Both the position numbers and the translations under genes were made by a program. Positions 49,409 to 54,370 of a stretch of 54,370 nucleotides of DNA are shown piece after piece. Location of the stretch: contig NZ_KK211278.1 in the NCBI RefSeq assembly GCF_000621445.1, positions 421,603 through 475,972 of the forward strand. The letters are read 5' to 3'. Within the stretch, counting starts at the first letter, position 1. Every line of letters begins with the position of its first letter. This DNA is from Alkalihalobacillus bogoriensis ATCC BAA-922. GTDB taxonomy: Bacteria; Bacillota; Bacilli; Bacillales; Bacillaceae_F. The notes beneath the pieces are model-generated. The model had not been told where the DNA came from. It ran no database searches and saw only the letters and a program-made list of their open reading frames with translations.

Positions 49409-50587
49409 ATGGCAACTCAATTTAAGCGAATATTTGTAATCGTCATGGATTCTGTAGGAATTGGAGAAGCACCAGATGCTGATAAGTTTGGCGATAAAGG
49501 GGCAAATACGTTAGGTCATATTGCTGAGGAACGAAATGGATTATATATGCCAACAATGGCGAAACTTGGATTAAGTCACATACGAGAAATACAAGGAGTA
49601 GAAAAGGTTGCGACACCTCTTGCTCATTTTGGAAAAATGGCTGAAGCTTCCCACGGAAAAGATACAATGACTGGTCATTGGGAAATTATGGGCTTGTACA
49701 TAAAAGAACCTTTTCAAACATTTCCGAATGGATTTCCGCCAGATTTAATCAAACAGCTGGAAGAGTATTCTGGACGGAGTATTATCGGAAATAAAGTGGC
49801 GAGTGGTACGGAAATACTCGATGAGTTAGGACATCAACATGTGGATTCGGGTAGTTTGATTGTTTATACATCAGCGGATTCAGTGTTGCAAATTGCCGCG
49901 CATGAAAAAGTGATTCCACTCGATGAGTTATATGACATATGCAAAAAGGCTCGTGAACTAACAAGAGAAGCGCCTTGTATGGTTGGCAGGATTATTGCCC
50001 GTCCATTTGTAGGTGAACAAGGAAAATGGGTAAGAACACCAAACCGTCATGATTATGCGCTAAAACCATTTGAAAGAACAGTAATGAATGATTTGGTGGA
50101 TGCAGGGTATGACTCACTAGCGATCGGAAAAATTAGCGATATTTTTGATGGGGAAGGAATTTCTGAGTCCATTCGAACGACATCAAATGATGATGGGATG
50201 GAGAAATTGATTCAAACGATGAAACGAGATTTTACCGGTATCAGCTTTTTAAATTTAGTTGACTTCGATGCGAAATTTGGTCATCGACGTGATCCGAAAG
50301 GGTATGGTGATGCGTTAGAGACATTTGACACTCAACTTCCTGATGTACTAAATAATATGAAGGAATCCGATTTGCTTATCATAACAGCCGATCACGGCAA
50401 TGATCCTGTCCATCATGGAACAGACCATACAAGAGAATATGTACCGTTACTGGTGTATCACTCCGAGAGTAAACCGGGGAAAAGTTTAGGTGTTCGTTCT
50501 ACGTTTGCAGACATAGGAGCTACGATATCAGCTAACTTTAATGTAAAAATGCCAAGATACGGTATAAGTTTTTTACAAGAATTATAA
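49409..50587 (+). CDS. deoB: Phosphopentomutase
   Basis: This enzyme interconverts (deoxy)ribose 1- and 5-phosphates, linking nucleoside breakdown to central metabolism. The alkaline-phosphatase-like metal sites are visible: [18 protein letters not shown] at the N-terminus, DTMTGHWE (phospho-Thr), and ITADHGNDP with [11 protein letters not shown] near the end. The length is 392 residues. The start at 49409 follows AAGGAGAAG. It is the first gene of the operon with two nucleoside phosphorylases and pdp. Confidence 0.95.
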   Translation: MATQFKRIFVIVMDSVGIGEAPDADKFGDKGANTLGHIAEERNGLYMPTMAKLGLSHIREIQGVEKVATPLAHFGKMAEASHGKDTMTGHWEIMGLYIKEPFQTFPNGFPPDLIKQLEEYSGRSIIGNKVASGTEILDELGHQHVDSGSLIVYTSADSVLQIAAHEKVIPLDELYDICKKARELTREAPCMVGRIIARPFVGEQGKWVRTPNRHDYALKPFERTVMNDLVDAGYDSLAIGKISDIFDGEGISESIRTTSNDDGMEKLIQTMKRDFTGISFLNLVDFDAKFGHRRDPKGYGDALETFDTQLPDVLNNMKESDLLIITADHGNDPVHHGTDHTREYVPLLVYHSESKPGKSLGVRSTFADIGATISANFNVKMPRYGISFLQEL

Positions 50588-50602
50588 TAAGGAGTGAGTG
50601 TA

Positions 50603-51418
50603 ATGAACGAAAAAGCAATCTCAGAGGCAGTATCTTTTTTACAAAAAAAGATTGAAGTTACACCTCATATTGGCTTTATTTTAGGGTCTGGGTTAGGTGT
50701 ATTAGCGGACAAAATTGAAAATCCGATTACAGTGCCATATGAAACAATTCCACAATTCCCTGTTTCGACTGTTGAAGGCCATGCTGGACAATTAGTGTTT
50801 GGTCAATTAGAAGGCAAACATGTAGTCGCGATGCAAGGAAGATTTCATTTTTATGAAGGATATAGCTTAGATAAGGTAACGTTCCCAGTCAGAGTGATGA
50901 AATCTTTAGGGGTTGAAACGATCGTTGTAACGAATGCTGCTGGAGGAGTGAACGAAAAGTATTCTGCTGGAGATTTAATGCTAATTAAGGACCATATTAA
51001 TAATATGAGCACAAATCCATTGATTGGACGAAATGATGAATCATTTGGTGTTCGTTTCCCTGATATGTCGAATGCGTACTCCCCACGATTGCGGACTCTT
51101 GCAAAACAAGTAGCGGACAAATTACATATTTCATTACAAGAAGGTGTGTATGTCGGAAATACTGGTCCCTCATATGAAACACCTGCTGAAATTCGAATGC
51201 TCCGTAAACTAGGTGCGGATGCGGTTGGGATGTCGACAGTACCAGAAGTGATTGTTGCTAGGCATGCTGGAATAGAAGTGTTAGGTATATCTTGTATTTC
51301 CAATATGGCTGCGGGTATTTTAGATCAACCATTAAGTCATGATGAAGTAATGGAAACTACAGAGCAAGTGAAAGAAGATTTCCTTGCGCTAATTCAAGCG
51401 ATTGTCAAAGAGATGTAA
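50603..51418 (+). CDS. punA: Purine-nucleoside phosphorylase (PNP-I, PunA/PupG type)
   Basis: This enzyme cleaves inosine and guanosine (and deoxy forms) with phosphate. Its 271 residues keep the trimeric-PNP motifs: LGSGLG (phosphate loop), EGHAGQ, MQGRFHFYEGY, TNAAGG, and the base-binding Glu192 (in YETPAE) and Asn234 (in CISNMAAG). Those residues match the 6-oxopurine-specific class. AAGGAGTGAG precedes the ATG at 50603. The next gene is a diverged tandem copy. Confidence 0.94.
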   Translation: MNEKAISEAVSFLQKKIEVTPHIGFILGSGLGVLADKIENPITVPYETIPQFPVSTVEGHAGQLVFGQLEGKHVVAMQGRFHFYEGYSLDKVTFPVRVMKSLGVETIVVTNAAGGVNEKYSAGDLMLIKDHINNMSTNPLIGRNDESFGVRFPDMSNAYSPRLRTLAKQVADKLHISLQEGVYVGNTGPSYETPAEIRMLRKLGADAVGMSTVPEVIVARHAGIEVLGISCISNMAAGILDQPLSHDEVMETTEQVKEDFLALIQAIVKEM

Positions 51419-51432
51419 GGGGGACATAACAT

Positions 51433-52260
51433 ATGAAAGAATTAATGACGAAAATTAATGAATCTGCAGGGTTTATAAAAAATAAGATTACAGGTATACC
51501 AAAAATCGGCTTAATCTTAGGATCGGGTCTTGGAGAATTAGCTGATGAAATTGAAAATGCGGTAAAAATACCGTATGAAGAAATTCCAAATTTTCCGGTC
51601 TCAACAGTTGAAGGTCATGCTGGTCAACTTGTCTTAGGCCAACTCCATGGGAAACAAGTTGTCGCAATGCAAGGTCGCTTTCATTATTATGAAGGCTACA
51701 CGATGCAAGAAGTGACATTTCCTGTTCGAGTGATGAAACAGTTAGGGGTCGAATTACTTGTTGTTACAAATGCTTGTGGTGGAATGAATAAATCGTTCGC
51801 ACCAGGAGACCTTATGTTAATTGAAGATCATATTAATATGACAGGTGCAAATCCTTTAATTGGACCGAATAATGAAAATTTAGGACCGCGGTTTCCTGAT
51901 ATGAGTCAAGCGTATACAGTATCAATGAGGGCGTTTGTAGAAGAAACAGCTAAGAAATTAAGTATTAAACTGCAAAAAGGTGTTTATGCAGGTATCACGG
52001 GACCTACTTATATGACAGCAGCCGAGTTAATTATGCTCCGGAATATTGGCGGAGATGTTGTTGGGATGTCAACCGTTCCTGAAGTAATTGTTGCTAGTCA
52101 TAGTAATATGAAAGTTATTGGATTGTCTTGTATAACGGATATGGCAATAGGAGAAGAGTTAGAAGGGATTACTCATGAAGAGGTTGTAGCGGTAGCGAAT
52201 AAAACAAAACCAACGTTTATTAAACTCGTAAAAGAAATTGTAGCAACAGTGGAATTGTAG
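51433..52260 (+). CDS. Diverged tandem purine-nucleoside phosphorylase paralog
   Basis: This 275-residue PNP-I paralog retains LGSGLG, EGHAGQ and [11 protein letters not shown]. The base-site residues are changed: Glu becomes Met194 (YMTAAE) and Asn becomes Asp236 (CITDMAIG), Ala becomes Cys114 (TNACGG), and Arg in VIVARH becomes Ser222. The Asn-to-Asp change is the one that distinguishes 6-amino (adenine, methylthioadenosine phosphorylase) from 6-oxopurine enzymes, so specificity is probably altered. GTAAGGGGG precedes the ATG, 14 bases after the previous stop. It is in-frame and clean, hence not a pseudogene. Confidence 0.88.
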   Translation: MKELMTKINESAGFIKNKITGIPKIGLILGSGLGELADEIENAVKIPYEEIPNFPVSTVEGHAGQLVLGQLHGKQVVAMQGRFHYYEGYTMQEVTFPVRVMKQLGVELLVVTNACGGMNKSFAPGDLMLIEDHINMTGANPLIGPNNENLGPRFPDMSQAYTVSMRAFVEETAKKLSIKLQKGVYAGITGPTYMTAAELIMLRNIGGDVVGMSTVPEVIVASHSNMKVIGLSCITDMAIGEELEGITHEEVVAVANKTKPTFIKLVKEIVATVEL

Positions 52261-52274
52261 AGGGTGTGTGTCAG

Positions 52275-53576
52275 ATGCGAATGGTAGATCTTATCGAGAA
52301 GAAGCGGGATGGTTTTCCGTTAGATAAAAGTGAAATTGAATTTGTCATTCAAAAGTATTCGAACGGTGAAATTCCAGATTATCAAATGGCTGCTTTTGCC
52401 ATGGCTGTTTTTTTCAAAAACATGACAAATGAAGAAAGATCTTATCTTACTTTGGCCATGGCTGAATCGGGAGATAAGATAAACCTTAGTGAAATTGAAG
52501 GAATAAAAGTTGATAAACATTCCACTGGTGGCGTTGGTGATAAAACAACAATTGCATTAGCTCCTTTAGTCGCTGCAGTAGGGGTACCAGTTGCTAAAAT
52601 GTCAGGAAGAGGATTAGGGCATACAGGTGGAACAATTGATAAATTAGAATCGATCCCTGGTTTTCATGTTGAAATTACAAATGAACAGTTTATCCAATTA
52701 GTAAATAAAAATAAAATAGCGGTTGTTGGTCAAACTGGAAACCTCGCACCAGCGGATAAAAAGCTTTATAGTCTTCGTGATGTTACGGCAACTGTGAATT
52801 CAATCCCATTAATTGCAAGTTCAATTATGAGTAAAAAAATTGCTTCAGGTGCTGATGCAATTGTTCTTGATGTTAAAACTGGAACAGGAGCATTTATGAA
52901 GGAGTTAGATCAATCTATAGAGCTAGCTCAAGCCATGGTCGAGATAGGAAATCAACTCGGAAGGCAAACAACAGCGATTATTTCCGATATGAACCAGCCT
53001 CTAGGTTATACAATCGGAAATGCCCTTGAAGTAAAAGAAGCAATTGAAATCCTTCGTGGACAAGGCCCTGAAGATCTGAAAGAATTGTGTTTAACATTAG
53101 GGAGTCAAATGGTCGTTCTAGCAAAAAAAGCAGAAACCGTTGAAAAAGCAAGGCAGTTATTACAGGAAGCGATTATATCTGGAGAAGCAATAAAGAAATT
53201 AAAACAATTCATTGTCGCTCAAGGTGGAGATGGAACTGTAGTAGATGATCCTGAAAAGCTTCCAATTGCACCATTTGAAATCGAAGTTGATGCAGATGAA
53301 TCAGGATATGTTTCTGAAATTGTGGCAGATAAAATTGGGAAAGCTGCTATGGTTTTAGGGGCTGGTCGAGCAACAAAAGAGTCAACGATTGATTTGGCCG
53401 TTGGGATTACACTTAAAAAGAAAATTGGAGATGCAGTAACTGTTGGTGAAACGGTGGCGGTGTTGCATGCGAATTCTGAGAATGTCGACCGAGTTATCGA
53501 AATGGTGCAAGGTTCATTTACAATTATAAAAGACACAGTCCAAAAAAATAAATTAATCTATAATATCTTTTCTTAA
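52275..53576 (+). CDS. pdp: Pyrimidine-nucleoside phosphorylase
   Basis: This enzyme cleaves uridine, thymidine and deoxyuridine with phosphate. The 433-residue protein has the thymidine/pyrimidine phosphorylase signature [31 protein letters not shown] at the phosphate site, and [33 protein letters not shown] precedes the ATG at 52275. It is the last gene of the nucleoside operon, with a terminator at 53589-53620. Confidence 0.95.
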   Translation: MRMVDLIEKKRDGFPLDKSEIEFVIQKYSNGEIPDYQMAAFAMAVFFKNMTNEERSYLTLAMAESGDKINLSEIEGIKVDKHSTGGVGDKTTIALAPLVAAVGVPVAKMSGRGLGHTGGTIDKLESIPGFHVEITNEQFIQLVNKNKIAVVGQTGNLAPADKKLYSLRDVTATVNSIPLIASSIMSKKIASGADAIVLDVKTGTGAFMKELDQSIELAQAMVEIGNQLGRQTTAIISDMNQPLGYTIGNALEVKEAIEILRGQGPEDLKELCLTLGSQMVVLAKKAETVEKARQLLQEAIISGEAIKKLKQFIVAQGGDGTVVDDPEKLPIAPFEIEVDADESGYVSEIVADKIGKAAMVLGAGRATKESTIDLAVGITLKKKIGDAVTVGETVAVLHANSENVDRVIEMVQGSFTIIKDTVQKNKLIYNIFS

Positions 53577-53588
53577 GTAATAAAGTGG

Positions 53589-53620
53589 AATGCTCCAAGT
53601 TTGATTTGGAGCATTTTTTT
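53589..53620 (+). terminator. Terminator of the nucleoside operon
   Basis: AATGCTCCAA / TTTGGAGCATT with a run of T. Confidence 0.9.
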
Positions 53621-53737
53621 ATTTTTCTAAAATAAGTTTAGGACAAAAAGGTGTGAGGGAATCATTACAACGTAAGAGAAAAAATATCATACCATTGATA
53701 ACTGTAAAAATACCAAAAAGTGGACTTGTAAAAGAGG

Positions 53738-53779
53738 TTGTAATCGTAATTTTAACATGTTATATTATTTCTTGTCGCT
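53738..53779 (+). promoter_or_regulatory. rRNA promoter P1
   Basis: TTGTAA (53738-53743), 17 bp, TATATT (53761-53766), then TTGTCGCT (53772-53779) at the start site. The gene-free stretch 53577-54106 holds this and two more such promoters. Confidence 0.8.
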
Positions 53780-53847
53780 AAAAACGGCACACGATAATGA
53801 AGGAAAACATTTTACAAACGTTCTCGTTTATTTCCAGTAATTTGATA

Positions 53848-53890
53848 TTGAAATAAGAACAGAAATGATGGTAAGATAGTTTTTGTCGCT
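53848..53890 (+). promoter_or_regulatory. rRNA promoter P2
   Basis: TTGAAA (53848-53853), 18 bp, TAAGAT (53872-53877), TTGTCGCT (53883-53890). Confidence 0.8.
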
Positions 53891-53956
53891 ACAAGCGAAC
53901 CTCACTTTTAACACAATTCAAACGATGAGTTGATGGTATTTACCAAAAATTAGTTG

Positions 53957-54000
53957 TTGTCATGAGTGTTAAAAAGATGGTATGATATTATTCTGTCGCT
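53957..54000 (+). promoter_or_regulatory. rRNA promoter P3
   Basis: TTGTCA (53957-53962), 18 bp, TATGAT (53981-53986), CTGTCGCT (53993-54000). A G lies about eight bases after the -10, fitting GTP-initiated rRNA transcription. Confidence 0.8.
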
Positions 54001-54010
54001 TTTTGACAGC

Positions 54011-54050
54011 CGGTGTCTGACACCGCAAATAGCTCTTTGAAAACTGAACA
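54011..54050 (+). promoter_or_regulatory. rRNA leader hairpin and boxA-like antitermination region
   Basis: CGGTGTC-T-GACACCG (54011-54025) is a perfect 7-1-7 dyad. AGCTCTTTGAAAACTGAAC (54031-54049) resembles the conserved Bacillus rRNA leader with boxA-like function. Confidence 0.55.
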
Positions 54051-54106
54051 GAAAAAAGCCAAGCGAATGAAATGAAATGAATTATTTTTGAGCTATATCA
54101 AACACT

Positions 54107-54370
54107 TTTATGGAGAGTTTGATCCTGGCTCAGGACGAACGCTGGCGGCGTGCCTAATACATGCAAGTCGAGCGGACTTCATGAGAGAACTTGTTCTCTT
54201 TTGATGTTAGCGGCGGACGGGTGAGTAACACGTGGGCAACCTGCCCTGTAGACTGGGATAACATCGAGAAATCGGTGCTAATACCGGATAATAGATGGAA
54301 TTGCATAATTCCATTTTAAAAGATGGCTCCGGCTATCACTACAGGATGGGCCCGCGGCGCATTAGCTAGT
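54107..54370 (+). rRNA. rrs: 16S ribosomal RNA, 5' part
   Basis: The standard 5' end (TTTATGGAGAGTTTGATCCT, then GGCTCAGGACGAACGCTGGCGGCG-type sequence in the first 60 bases) and GTGAGTAACACGTGGGCAAC are present. The gene continues past the right edge. Sequence is clearly Bacillales, with the exact 5' end uncertain by a few bases. Confidence 0.98.

Noticed and set aside
50603-52260. Second PNP copy as a pseudogene
   Set aside because: The frame is complete, the ribosome site good and the phosphate-site motifs intact; the changes concentrate at base-binding positions.
1-54370. Integrated prophage, plasmid or insertion sequence
   Set aside because: No transposase, integrase other than XerD, phage structural gene or attachment-site pair was seen. 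XerD is in its usual chromosomal context.

Overview
The window comes from a low-G+C, endospore-forming member of the Bacillaceae. Gene content and order resemble the Bacillus subtilis proB/yqj to spoIIM/fur/xerD/drm region. Sporulation genes (sspH, asnO, spoIIM, mciZ), AAGGAGG-type ribosome sites, a tRNA-Pro T-box and a Gram-positive rRNA promoter region all agree. Gene families and C30 carotenoid genes suggest an alkaliphilic or marine Bacillus-type species, but the species cannot be read from the sequence by eye. || Layout. 1-510: repeats and a broken zinc-ribbon gene. 511-4033: proline operon proB-proA-proC (minus) with T-box leader. 4074-8802: SDR enzyme, YqzH, YqeG phosphatase, Mn-catalase, and a Y-family polymerase plus YolD protein behind a LexA-like box. 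8943-12168: small proteins, a polysaccharide deacetylase, a TIMP-like protein, a low-molecular-weight phosphatase and sspH. 12378-19099: asnO, lipoprotein, a 44-residue Pro/aromatic peptide with a sigma-K-like promoter, PadR/DUF4188 and small membrane or unknown proteins, separated by repeat cassettes. 19312-27448: a C30 carotenoid island of two converging operons. 27471-34633: SDR, DUF6241-like protein, CPBP protease, Gfo/Idh/MocA oxidoreductase, PAS-GGDEF-EAL protein and BsuPI lipoprotein. 34864-38034: thiolase with a FadR-like box, and citramalate synthase. 38532-43263: YcgQ/YcgR permease pair, CobW-type metallochaperone, UppP, TlpA/ResA-like thioredoxin. 43450-49324: DUF3866, mciZ, nudF, EndoQ-like nuclease, spoIIM, fur, yqzK, xerD. 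49409-53576: nucleoside catabolism operon deoB-PNP-PNP paralog-pdp. 53738-54370: three tandem rRNA promoters and the 5' end of 16S rRNA. || How it works together. The carotenoid genes split into a plus-strand unit (two CrtN-type enzymes and CrtM) and a minus-strand unit (PF04240 protein, acyltransferase, glycosyltransferase, CrtP-like oxidase). The two units converge on an intergenic repeat. Their upstream regions both carry tandem 11-bp direct repeats related to TTGTAYAAY, which suggests one shared regulator, plausibly MerR/CarH/LitR-like. Sporulation-sigma-like promoters lie in front of sspH (sigma-G), asnO and spoIIM (sigma-E) and the Pro/aromatic peptide (sigma-K). || Non-coding structure. 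Two dispersed repeat families stand out. Family 1 is about 160 bp and ends in a terminator-like hairpin. In three of its full copies the tail edge overlaps the stop codon of the neighbouring minus-strand gene. Family 2 is a 22-nt motif (about AATARCGGAACnnATGTCCGWW) arranged as inverted cassettes with fixed 52/58/52-bp spacing. No transposase, prophage, CRISPR array or tRNA gene was seen.
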